The position numbers and the translations under genes are program-made. The notes under the pieces were generated by a model. The model had not been told where the DNA came from, did not search any database, and worked only from the letters and a program-made list of their open reading frames with translations. This document shows, piece by piece, positions 1 to 5,613 of a stretch of DNA of 6,010 nucleotides. The number at the start of each line of letters is the position of its first letter. Position 1 is the first letter of the stretch. Source of the stretch: Acetobacteraceae bacterium (GTDB lineage Bacteria > Pseudomonadota > Alphaproteobacteria > Acetobacterales > Acetobacteraceae); the NCBI GenBank assembly GCA_027311485.1, contig DAICYU010000272.1:1-6010 (forward strand), in the 5' to 3' direction.

Positions 1-2
1 GT

Positions 3-83
3 CCCATGCTTGTCATCCGGGGCGTCAGACACCGAGGTCTCCGTTCGGGCCTCATGGAAAAGAAGGGGACGATCAAACTCTAA
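3..83 (+). CDS. Possible 3' end of an upstream gene (partial)
   Basis: From the left edge a frame stays open for 26 codons and ends at TAA (81-83). Its last residues read MEKKGTIKL. The stop lies about 40 bases before a strong plus-strand terminator, which is the arrangement expected for a gene end. I do not recognise the peptide. Another frame is also open across this interval (10-192), but it runs through the terminator and is rich in Arg and Ser, so it is less likely. With only 26 residues visible this rests mainly on position relative to the terminator. Confidence 0.22.
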   Translation, partial: PMLVIRGVRHRGLRSGLMEKKGTIKL

Positions 84-123
84 TTCGGTCCTGCTCGACC
101 CGCATGATCACGATCCGTCCCCC

Positions 124-166
124 TTCACCATCGGCAGATTACTCGCTGCCGATGGTGAACTTTTTT
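124..166 (+). terminator. Rho-independent terminator
   Basis: Bases 124-137 (TTCACCATCGGCAG) are the exact reverse complement of 146-159, giving a 14-bp stem with no mismatch and an 8-base loop (138-145). The stem is followed by C and then six T (161-166). On the minus strand the stem is followed by G-rich sequence, so the signal works only on plus-strand transcripts. It probably ends the transcript of the gene to the left, and it also shields the IS630 remnant from read-through. Confidence 0.85.
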
Positions 167-291
167 GCCTCGGGAACCGGGGGAAGTCATAAGACAAGCA
201 TGATCCGTTAACGTTGACTCCTGCGTGAGGGGAATTCCAGCGCGCGGCGAAATCCGGTTCAAGATGCTGGCTGGCCTGCGTCCCAGCCAGA
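167..291. other. Non-coding stretch containing the left end of an IS630 remnant
   Basis: This lies between the terminator and the first IS630 transposase start. I see no convincing gene here. The left terminal repeat of the IS630-family remnant should fall in this interval. Because the other end of that element is lost there is no partner repeat to compare with, so the boundary cannot be fixed. A TA dinucleotide at 190-191, the usual IS630 target, is one possible edge. A TTGACT at 214-219 has no good -10 hexamer at the right distance and is not called a promoter. Confidence 0.4.
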
Positions 292-798
292 ATGGGACGT
301 CCGTATTCCGTTGATTTACGAGAGCGTGTTGTTGCCGCGTTTCGCGGCGGGGTGAGCCGTGCTGAGGTGGCGGCTCGCTGTGAGGTCAGCGAGTCGTCGG
401 TGCAGCGCTGGGCGCGGCTTGAGCGACACTCTGGCAGCGTTGCCGCGAAACCGATGGGCGGCAAACGGCCTTTGTCGTTGCTGGCGCATCGAGATTGGGT
501 GCTGGCCCGGATTGAGCGACAACCGAACATACCGCTGCGCGAGATGCTGGCCGATCTGCACCAGCGCGGTGCCAAGGCGGGCTACCAGGCGCTCTGGAAC
601 TTGGTCCGGCGAGCGAATCTCAGCGAAAAAAGCCTGCACGCCAGCGAGTAGGACCGCCCGGACGTCGCGCGCCGCCGCGAGCAATGGAAGGCAAGACAGG
701 GAAACATTAATCCGCAACGCCTTGTCTTTGTTGATGAAACCTGGGCCAAGACCAACATGACACCACTCCGCGGCCGGTCCAAACGGGGCCAGCGCCTA
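292..798 (+). pseudogene. IS630-family transposase, 5' fragment with internal amber stop
   Basis: The start ATG opens MGRPYSVDLRERVVAAFRGG, the typical beginning of an IS630-family transposase. A helix-turn-helix DNA-binding region covers about residues 18-50. The frame meets TAG at 649-651 directly after ...KSLHASE, then stays open in the same frame and reads DRPDVARRREQWK, then LVFVDETWAKTN. The Asp codon at 733-735 is the first catalytic Asp of the DDE domain. The break is therefore a point nonsense change (CAG to TAG would explain it), not a frameshift. The frame ends at ...RGQRL where the IS1182-family element begins, and the rest of the catalytic domain is not found on the other side of that element. 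The gene is dead on two counts. Confidence 0.9.
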
Positions 799-799
799 G

Positions 800-816
800 C
801 AGCCTATCGGATTGGG
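800..816 (+). repeat. Left terminal inverted repeat of the IS1182-family element
   Basis: CAGCCTATCGGATTGGG. It pairs with 2294-2310, whose reverse complement is CAGCCTGTCGGATTGGG; the single difference is A/G at the seventh base. It is preceded by CTAG at 796-799. Confidence 0.9.
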
Positions 817-853
817 GATTCTCCGACGCGGGTGTGTCTGGCTAGAATCCGGC

Positions 854-2248
854 ATGCCGAATTTCGTTCCGTTTAACCGCGATCAGTCGTTTCTACTGCC
901 GCCTGACCTGAAGGAATGGCTAGCAGGCGACGACGTCGCGCACTTCATCGTCGCGGCCGTGGACAGGGTTTCCATGGCCGCCTTCCAGGTGCCAGACCGA
1001 ACCGGCGGCAAGCCGCAATACCATCCTCGCCTGATGCTGGCGCTGCTGATCTATTGCTATGCCAACGGCACCTTCTCGTTGCGGCGCATCGAGCGGGCGA
1101 CCTATCGCGATATCGCCGTGCGCTTCGTTGCCGCCAACCTGCATCCCGACCATGACACGATCGCAGAGTTCCGACGCAGCAATGCAGTCGCGATTGAGGC
1201 CGCCTTCCTGCAGGTTCTGCTACTGGCGCGGGAGAGCGGCCTGCTGCGCCTCGGCACGGTGTCGATCGACGGCACCAAGATCGATGCCATCGCCTCTTGG
1301 CGATCCGACTGTGAAGCAGCCGGTGGCGGAGCCACCGGAGGGGCCTCGAAGATCCGCTCGGTGCGATACGACCGCGCGCAAGACCTGCGCGCCAGGCTCG
1401 CCGCCGACATCGCCGCGCTGACCGCCCAGGCCGAAGCCGCCGATGCCGTCGATCAGGACCCTCAGGCGCTGCCGGAAGAGCTGGCAAGATGAGAGGCGCT
1501 GAAGGCAAAGCTCGATGCCGCCTGTGCACGCCTGGAAGCAGAGGCGCGCGCCGAGGCCGAGGCGGCGCGTCCCGAATACGAAGCGAAGAAGGCCGCCTAT
1601 AATGCCAAGACAGGGCGGCGCGGCCGGCCGCCCAAGCCGCCTGACGAGACACCTTCACCCGAACGGCAGAGCAACCTGACCGATCCGGACAGCGCGCTGA
1701 TGCGCCGCTCCGACGCGCATGAATATCGCCAAGCCTACAACGCGCAAGCCGTCGTCTGCGCTGAAGGATCGCAACTGATCCTGACCACCAATCTGGTGGC
1801 GACGCCCGCCGATGCGCCCAGCTTCGCCGAAACCGTGCTGAGGATGAAGCAGACCATCGGCCTGCCGAAGGTGGTCCTGGCCGACACCGGCTTCGCATCC
1901 GCTCCCGCGGTGGCGGCGCTGCAGGCCGAAGAGATCGAACCGCTGGTTGCCATCGGCCGCACGCAACCGCACCGGCCCTGCGACTTTCGTCCACCGCCCA
2001 ACGCCAAGGCCGCGCGGCGCATCACAGAACCATGGCGTGTCGAGATGAAAGCCAAATAGGAGACCGAGGATGCAAAGAACCGATACAAAAAGCGCAAACA
2101 AACCGTCGAACCGGTCTTCGGCATCATCAAAGGCGCGATCGGCTTCGTCCGCTTCCACCTCCGCGGTCTCGACAACGTCGCCAATCAGTGGCGCATGATC
2201 GCTCTCGCTTACAACTGCCGGAGGCTTGCTCGCCTCCAGGCAGCCTGA
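854..2248 (+). pseudogene. IS1182-family transposase with two in-frame stop codons
   Basis: The ATG at 854 opens MPNFVPFNRDQSFLLPPDLK, the usual N terminus of this family. An upstream TTG at 812 lies inside or next to the terminal repeat and is an unlikely start. One frame of 464 codons runs to TGA at 2246-2248, a normal family length, but is broken by TGA at 1490-1492 (codon 213) and TAG at 2057-2059 (codon 402). The frame does not change across either stop. The expected catalytic residues are all present: Asp in SIDGTKID (codon 139, 1268-1270), Asp in LADTGF (codon 344, 1883-1885) and Glu in VEPVFGIIK (codon 419, 2108-2110). The first stop follows an Ala/Glu/Arg-rich, probably helical linker. 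A product ending at codon 213 would lack two of the three catalytic residues, so it is inactive unless both stops are read through. Confidence 0.92.
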
Positions 2249-2293
2249 CACAGTCAGTTCAGCATAGTCTGCTATCAACAAACCTTACAAAAG

Positions 2294-2310
2294 CCCAATC
2301 CGACAGGCTG
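2294..2310 (-). repeat. Right terminal inverted repeat of the IS1182-family element
   Basis: CCCAATCCGACAGGCTG, the inverted partner of 800-816 with one mismatch. It is followed by CTAG at 2311-2314, matching the CTAG before the left end. Confidence 0.9.
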
Positions 2311-2850
2311 CTAGCCAAGTTTTTTTAACATTTGTATGAAGCCACTTAGATAGGTGTCATCCCAATCCTCTTCAGCGTAGCCAAAATTTAAATAAAACCC
2401 AACTGCCTCCAACGTAGAGTAGACGACCGCCGTATTGCAGCCAAGATCCCTGACGAAATTTTCGGCATATTGCAATAAGGCGCGGCCATGACCACAAGCC
2501 TGCCAAGGCGTGTCGATTGCGACTAACCGTAGTGCCGCTACCTCTTGGGGCAAGCTGTCGATTTGAACCGTGCCGACGGGGTTGTTGTTATGCCATAGCA
2601 GCAACGGATGACAACCAGGTTCAATTATCCTCTCAGGCCGACGGAATTGGAATATTCTTCCTCGAATATCATGGATCACGTTCCAATCCTCCCGGCACCT
2701 CGGAGGAGCTAAGTGATACGGTTTTTCGTTCCCGTTTGCGTCGGTGGACATTGTTGCGATAGCCCAGGCTGATACCCACACAGGATCATCCCAAGGGTAG
2801 GCCGCCCAGAGCCGAAAAGCGAGGTAATACGAGTTATCGCCATCTGGCAT
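2311..2850 (-). CDS. GNAT-family N-acetyltransferase
   Basis: Predicted to transfer an acetyl group from acetyl-CoA to an unknown amine; soluble and cytoplasmic. In the 179-residue reading, the domain runs from about REDW (53-56) to the end. HPLLLWHNNNPVGTVQID (81-98) forms the central strands. ALRLVAID followed by Q117-A-C-G120-H-G122 is the acetyl-CoA pyrophosphate-binding motif. AVGFYLNFGY (149-158) is the usual C-terminal GNAT signature. The start is uncertain: Met1 (2850) adds 33 residues that do not look like GNAT sequence, Met34 (2751) would start nearer the domain, and neither has a clear ribosome binding site. The gene is divergent from the ParA gene. Its stop codon TAG (2313-2311) lies within the CTAG abutting the IS1182-family element, so the C terminus may have been altered by that event, although the visible end (QMLKKLG) looks like a natural terminus. 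Confidence 0.82.
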   Translation of the reverse strand: MPDGDNSYYLAFRLWAAYPWDDPVWVSAWAIATMSTDANGNEKPYHLAPPRCREDWNVIHDIRGRIFQFRRPERIIEPGCHPLLLWHNNNPVGTVQIDSLPQEVAALRLVAIDTPWQACGHGRALLQYAENFVRDLGCNTAVVYSTLEAVGFYLNFGYAEEDWDDTYLSGFIQMLKKLG

Positions 2851-2901
2851 TCGGTTGCAATTACTGGGACTGTATCAGCCTCTCAGAATGGAGTCTGACG
2901 C
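2851..2901. promoter_or_regulatory. Divergent intergenic region between acetyltransferase and ParA genes
   Basis: These 51 bases separate the two divergent starts (150 bases if the acetyltransferase starts at Met34). Promoters for both directions are expected here by position. I find no pair of -35 and -10 hexamers at proper spacing, so none is placed. A clear ribosome binding site for the ParA gene, GGAG at 2890-2893, lies 8 bases before its ATG. Confidence 0.4.
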
Positions 2902-3522
2902 ATGGTGGTTGTTTTCACTGTAGCACAGCAAAAAGGCGGAACCGGCAAAACAACTCTTGCGGCGAACCTTGCTGCGGCACTTGTGGCTAACAATCGTGTG
3001 GCACTGCTTGATATTGATCCACAGCATAGCCTGACACAGTGGCATAAATTGCGACCAGACTCGGCTTCAAAACTCAGCTTTTCTGAGGTTTCAGGCTGGC
3101 GTGTAACCTCTGAGTTGGAACGGCTGAAAGCCGCAAATGACTTCATAATAATCGACACGCCGCCGCAGATCGATACCGATGCACGTTTGGCGATACGGGG
3201 GGCAAGTCTGGTTTTGGTTCCAGTGCAACCCAGCCCACCAGACGTTTGGGCTGCCGAGGGCACATTAACGTTGGCAGCCTTAGAACGCCGACGGGCCGTG
3301 ATCGTCCTAAATCGGGTGCCGTCAACCGGCAAGCTGTGCGAAGCAATGGTAATGGCGTTACGCCAGACTAGGAGGCCATTACTTCGCGCCCTCCTCGGTA
3401 ACAGAATAGGGTTTGCCAACGCCTTCGCTGAAGGTTTGGGCATAACCGAGGCGGCCCCTCGATCAATCGCGTCGAATGAGCTACACGCAGTAGTTAATGA
3501 ATTGCTGGAGATAACTGAATGA
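2902..3522 (+). CDS. ParA/MinD-family ATPase (short form)
   Basis: A 206-residue P-loop ATPase of the ParA type, the class that positions DNA or protein cargo by ATP-driven dimerisation. The deviant Walker A motif KGGTGKTT is at residues 11-18, with signature Lys11 and P-loop Lys16. LLDIDPQ (35-41) is the switch I/Walker A' region, and FIIIDTPP (81-88) is Walker B with Asp85. It has no N-terminal helix-turn-helix, unlike long plasmid ParA proteins. The ATG at 2902 is supported by GGAG 8 bases upstream. No parB-like gene or obvious centromere-like repeats lie in the window, so its cargo is unknown. The stop overlaps the next start (ATGA at 3519-3522), which suggests translational coupling to the membrane protein downstream. 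All key motifs are intact. Base composition is visibly more AT-rich than the flanking insertion sequences. The ParA-family assignment is firm; a role in chromosome or plasmid partition is only inferred. Confidence 0.92.
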   Translation: MVVVFTVAQQKGGTGKTTLAANLAAALVANNRVALLDIDPQHSLTQWHKLRPDSASKLSFSEVSGWRVTSELERLKAANDFIIIDTPPQIDTDARLAIRGASLVLVPVQPSPPDVWAAEGTLTLAALERRRAVIVLNRVPSTGKLCEAMVMALRQTRRPLLRALLGNRIGFANAFAEGLGITEAAPRSIASNELHAVVNELLEITE

Positions 3523-3977
3523 CGACTGATTGGCTCTATCCGTGGTTGAGAACTTTGCACCTCATATGCGCAGTGCTGTGGGTGGGCGGAATGTTCTTTG
3601 CGTTTGTCATCCTTCGTCCTAGCATGGCAATCATCGAGGCTCCCCAGCGTATGCTGCTGCACACACAGGTATTGCGGAGATTTTTCCTAGTTATTTGGCA
3701 TGCCATGCCACTGCTCATCCTCAGCGGCTTTGCAATGCTATTCGGATTTATGAACGGGCTCCAAGGCGCACCATGGCAGATCCATGTTATGTTGGGACTA
3801 GGGTTGCTGATGGCTGCAGTGTTTCTGGCGATTGTGCTGGGGCCTTATAGGCAATTCCAACGGACTACGGACCGTACCCGTATGGCACGTAGTCTAGACA
3901 CAATTCGTAAGCTGATCGGTCTTAATTTGGCTTTTGGAATAGTCACCATTATTGTTGGCGGCCTCTTTTCACCATAA
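3519..3977 (+). CDS. CopD-like small integral membrane protein
   Basis: A 152-residue protein with four predicted membrane helices: about residues 10-32, 56-78, 88-108 and 132-150. There is no cleavable signal peptide. The first helix reads LRTLHLICAVLWVGGMFFAF, matching the CopD-like membrane family in which a His sits in the first helix next to a WxGG motif. His14, His61 and His89 are placed in or beside helices and could bind metal or haem, as proposed for related four-helix families; HemJ-type protoporphyrinogen oxidase has a similar first helix. The length is normal for a stand-alone CopD-like domain. The ATG lies inside the ParA stop (ATGA), with its own GGAG at 3507-3510 eight bases upstream, so it is probably co-translated with ParA. 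Its substrate is unknown, and the copper-transport name is a family label, not evidence. Confidence 0.8.
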   Translation: MTTDWLYPWLRTLHLICAVLWVGGMFFAFVILRPSMAIIEAPQRMLLHTQVLRRFFLVIWHAMPLLILSGFAMLFGFMNGLQGAPWQIHVMLGLGLLMAAVFLAIVLGPYRQFQRTTDRTRMARSLDTIRKLIGLNLAFGIVTIIVGGLFSP

Positions 3978-4056
3978 ATAGAGGTGACTCAGGAAATCTG
4001 GATAATCGGATAAGTGGCGCGCGCGTCCCTGGTCAAGCAGGCTTGCTTATGAACAG
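3978..4056. other. Non-coding junction between the gene island and the IS3-family element
   Basis: Directly after the CopD-like stop the sequence is AT-rich; near 4017 it becomes GC-rich (GGCGCGCGCG). The left end of the IS3-family element should lie here, but its right end is beyond the window, so the terminal repeat cannot be identified by pairing. No terminator-like hairpin follows the CopD-like gene. Confidence 0.4.
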
Positions 4057-4358
4057 ATGACCTCGCCGGAACCACACGCCGGCTTTCAAGGCGAAGGTGG
4101 CCTTGGCCGCTGTCAAGGGCGACAAGACGCTGGCCGATCTGGCCCAGCAGTTTGAAGTCCACCAACCAGATCATGCAATGGAAGGCGCAGCTGCAGGATG
4201 GTGCTGCTGGGGTATTTGGCGCGGAGGCCCGCAGCAATGTGCCGACACCGCCAGTGGACCTGAAATCGCTGCATGCGGAGATTGGAGAGCTGGCGCTGGA
4301 GAATGATTTTTTGTCCGGCGCGCTCAGCAAGGCCGGTCTGCTGAGCGCAAAGCGATGA
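4057..4358 (+). pseudogene. IS3-family transposase OrfA, frame-damaged
   Basis: OrfA normally carries the helix-turn-helix that binds the element's ends plus a leucine-zipper region. Three reading frames must be joined to see it. A likely start ATG at 4057 is out of frame with RRNHTPAFKAKVALAAVKGDKT (from 4064), which continues to AQQFEVH at 4160-4162. There the frame breaks: one C (4163) remains where a Pro codon is expected, and NQIMQWKAQLQDGAAGVFGAE follows in another frame from 4164. The end is intact, reading LENDFLSGALSKAGLLSAKR then TGA (4356-4358). Two small deletions, one near 4060 and one of two bases at about 4163, would explain the breaks. The protein cannot be made whole. Confidence 0.85.
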
Positions 4359-4431
4359 TCGACCGGGCGTATGAACTGCCAATCGTTCGGCAACCCAAGA
4401 CGCTGACCATCATCCGAGGCAGCGCCTCTTA
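4355..4431 (+). pseudogene. IS3-family transposase OrfB, 5' fragment before the inserted IS630
   Basis: The ATG at 4355-4357 overlaps the orfA stop (ATGA), the usual orfA/orfB junction. The 25 complete codons read MIDRAYELPIVRQPKT... to RGSAS, then the first two bases of a Tyr codon (TA at 4430-4431). The IS630-family element begins there. The reading continues at 5614 in the same frame. Confidence 0.85.
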
Positions 4432-4440
4432 TACCAACCT
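4432..4440 (+). repeat. Terminal inverted repeat of the inner IS630, left end
   Basis: TACCAACCT, the exact inverted match of 5602-5610. It lies just after the target TA at 4430-4431 and just downstream of the transposase stop. Confidence 0.8.
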
Positions 4441-4442
4441 GC

Positions 4443-5511
4443 TTAAACATTGACTGTTGCCCAGTCACGTGAGCCGCTGGATCGGATACGGTCGGGGTCG
4501 TCCATGAGCCAGTTCCAAGCATCGGCGCAGGCCTGAACGATTTCGTTGTAACTGTCCCAAATGCCGGCGGAGAGTTTGTTGCCCCGCAGATACTCCCAAA
4601 CGTTCTCCATCGGGTTCAGTTCTGGAGCATACGGCGGTAGCGGCAGCAAAACGATGTTGCTTGGCAGGCTGAGTTCCCTGCCGCTCTGATGCCAGCCGGC
4701 CCCGTCGCAAATGATTGCAGCGATTGAGCCGGTTTTGACCTGGGTGCTGATCTCGGCAAGGTGGAGGTTCATGCATTCGGTATTGACGGTCGGTGTGATG
4801 ATCGCAGCCCCGACACCGCGGTCTGGGCAGATCGCGCCGAAGATGTAGGCTGTGTCGTGCCGATTATCGCGCACCATTGTTGGGCGTGAACCGATGGGGG
4901 CCCAAACGTAGCTAAGTGAGCCTTTCTGTCCGACCCTGGCTTCGTCTTGAAACCAGATCTCGACCGGCGTGGCCGCGCTGGTTCCAAGTAGAGCTTATTT
5001 CAGGCGATGGCAGAAGTTTTTTAAATGCCTCCTGGGCTTCCGGATCTTTCTTCGGATGGTATGGACGCGGCTGCAGCCGGGTGAGCCCCATCTTGCCGAG
5101 CCACCGGCCAATGGTGATTTCATCCACCGTAACCGAGAAGCGCCGGGCCACTTCCGCACGCAGATCCAAGCAGCGCCAGCGCACCACCTTGTGGATCTCG
5201 GGATCCGGACCATCGATGACCAACTGGCGCAGTTCGGTCATCTGGTCTTTGGTCAGCTTCGGTGCCCGGCCGGGTGGAGGGCGCGACCTCAAACCGTCTA
5301 TGCCAGTCGCCTTGAAGCGATGAACCCAGTCGCGCAAAGTCTGTCGATCCATGCCGGTCTGCCGGGCCGCCTCGGCCCGCGAGGCTCCTTCCAGCACCAG
5401 GGCAATCGCCAGAAGACGGCGGGTTTGAGTGGCGTCGGTCAACTTCACAGCAATTGTGCGAAGCTGCGTCGACGTAAGGTCCGTGCGGGTGATCTCGACC
5501 CCGGCGCTCAT
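4443..5511 (-). pseudogene. IS630-family transposase, frameshifted
   Basis: The ATG at 5511 (MSAGVEITRTDLTSTQLR) follows GGAGG at 5521-5517; a TTG at 5523 is a less likely start. The first frame holds the helix-turn-helix region (RAEAARQTGMDRQTLRDWVHRF) and continues to PYHPKKDPEAQEAFKK. The catalytic part lies in the +1 frame: Asp in WFQDEAR (4946-4944), Asp in IICDGAGWH (4706-4704) and Glu in LNPMENVWEYL (4607-4605), ending at TAA (4445-4443). The catalytic frame is open only from 4994 and the first frame closes at 4914-4912, so the shift must fall between these points, most likely near 4990. The span is one base more than a multiple of three, so a single-base insertion explains it. Total length of about 355 residues is normal. 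Without the shift the first frame yields about 199 residues with no catalytic core. Confidence 0.9.
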
Positions 5512-5516
5512 TCGAT

Positions 5517-5543
5517 CCTCCAAGGCGGCGAAACGCCGCTTGG
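5517..5543 (-). promoter_or_regulatory. Hairpin overlapping the IS630 transposase ribosome binding site
   Basis: On the minus strand, 5543-5534 pairs with 5530-5520 (core CGCCGC with GCGGCG, extended by CCAA with TTGG, one bulged base) around a three-base loop. The last two stem bases (5521-5520) are the first two of the GGAGG ribosome binding site (5521-5517) for the ATG at 5511. Folding in a read-through transcript would partly hide the site. Hairpins that block transposase translation from outside transcripts are known for several insertion sequences; applying that here is inference. Confidence 0.5.
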
Positions 5544-5601
5544 GGACGAGCGAATCGTACTTCTCAGGTTTTGGGAATCGGGGGGGAGTCGATCCTTATG
5601 A

Positions 5602-5610
5602 AGGTTGGTA
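5602..5610 (-). repeat. Terminal inverted repeat of the inner IS630, right end
   Basis: AGGTTGGTA, the exact inverted match of 4432-4440. The second copy of the TA target follows at 5612-5613. This is the transposase-upstream end of the element. Confidence 0.8.
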
Positions 5611-5613
5611 TTA

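Larger units (their letters stand above)
800..2310 (+). mobile_element. IS1182-family insertion sequence, complete ends
   Basis: A 1511-bp element bounded by imperfect inverted repeats at 800-816 and 2294-2310, which match at 16 of 17 positions. CTAG lies immediately outside each end (796-799 and 2311-2314), which fits either a 4-bp target duplication or a preference for CTAG targets. It carries one transposase frame filling most of its length, with about 50 bases of non-coding sequence on the left and about 60 on the right. Family assignment comes from the transposase protein. The transposase is interrupted by two stop codons, so the element could move only if an intact relative supplied the enzyme. 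Confidence 0.88.
4432..5611 (-). mobile_element. IS630-family insertion sequence nested in IS3 orfB
   Basis: The ends are inverted repeats: TACCAACCT at 4432-4440 and its exact reverse complement at 5602-5610, with weaker similarity continuing inward. TA flanks both sides (4430-4431 and 5612-5613), as expected for this family, which duplicates a TA target. A 3-bp reading (TTA at 4429-4431 and 5611-5613) fits equally well. Removing 4432-5613 takes out 1182 bases, a multiple of three, and rejoins orfB as ...RGSAS-Y-LSRLVAPADLALM, the expected register for the family. The element holds one minus-strand transposase gene. Confidence 0.9.

Noticed and set aside
214..245. TTGACT upstream of the first IS630 transposase as a promoter -35 box
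   Set aside because: No acceptable -10 hexamer occurs 16-18 bases downstream; the sequence there is GC-rich.
945..1994. A 349-codon open frame on the minus strand
   Set aside because: It lies wholly opposite the IS1182-family transposase, is very rich in Arg, Ala and Ser, and shows no recognisable domain. It is a GC-bias shadow.
2306..2327. Terminator-like GGCT-GCT-AGCC followed by seven T after the IS1182 element
   Set aside because: The stem has only four base pairs and arises from the element end joined to the CTAG target. The T run codes for the acetyltransferase C terminus on the other strand. Too weak to call.
2883..3662. A 259-codon open frame on the minus strand
   Set aside because: It is antisense to the well-supported ParA gene and the start of the CopD-like gene, is rich in Ser and Arg, and has no family features.
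5010..5030. Run of six A on the minus strand (5022-5017) as a programmed frameshift site for the inner IS630 transposase
   Set aside because: A +1 slip here would enter a frame that meets TAA at 4997-4995 before the catalytic domain, and a -1 slip leads to unrelated sequence. It cannot produce the full protein.
292..5511. The two IS630-family transposases as two copies of one element
   Set aside because: Their proteins differ from the first residues onward (MGRPYSVDLRER against MSAGVEITRTDL). They are separate lineages and arrived separately.
4969..5601. A 210-codon plus-strand open frame, and the first part of another at 5429-5610
   Set aside because: Both run antisense to the inner IS630 transposase. 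Only the part of the second frame after 5613 is real, as IS3 orfB.
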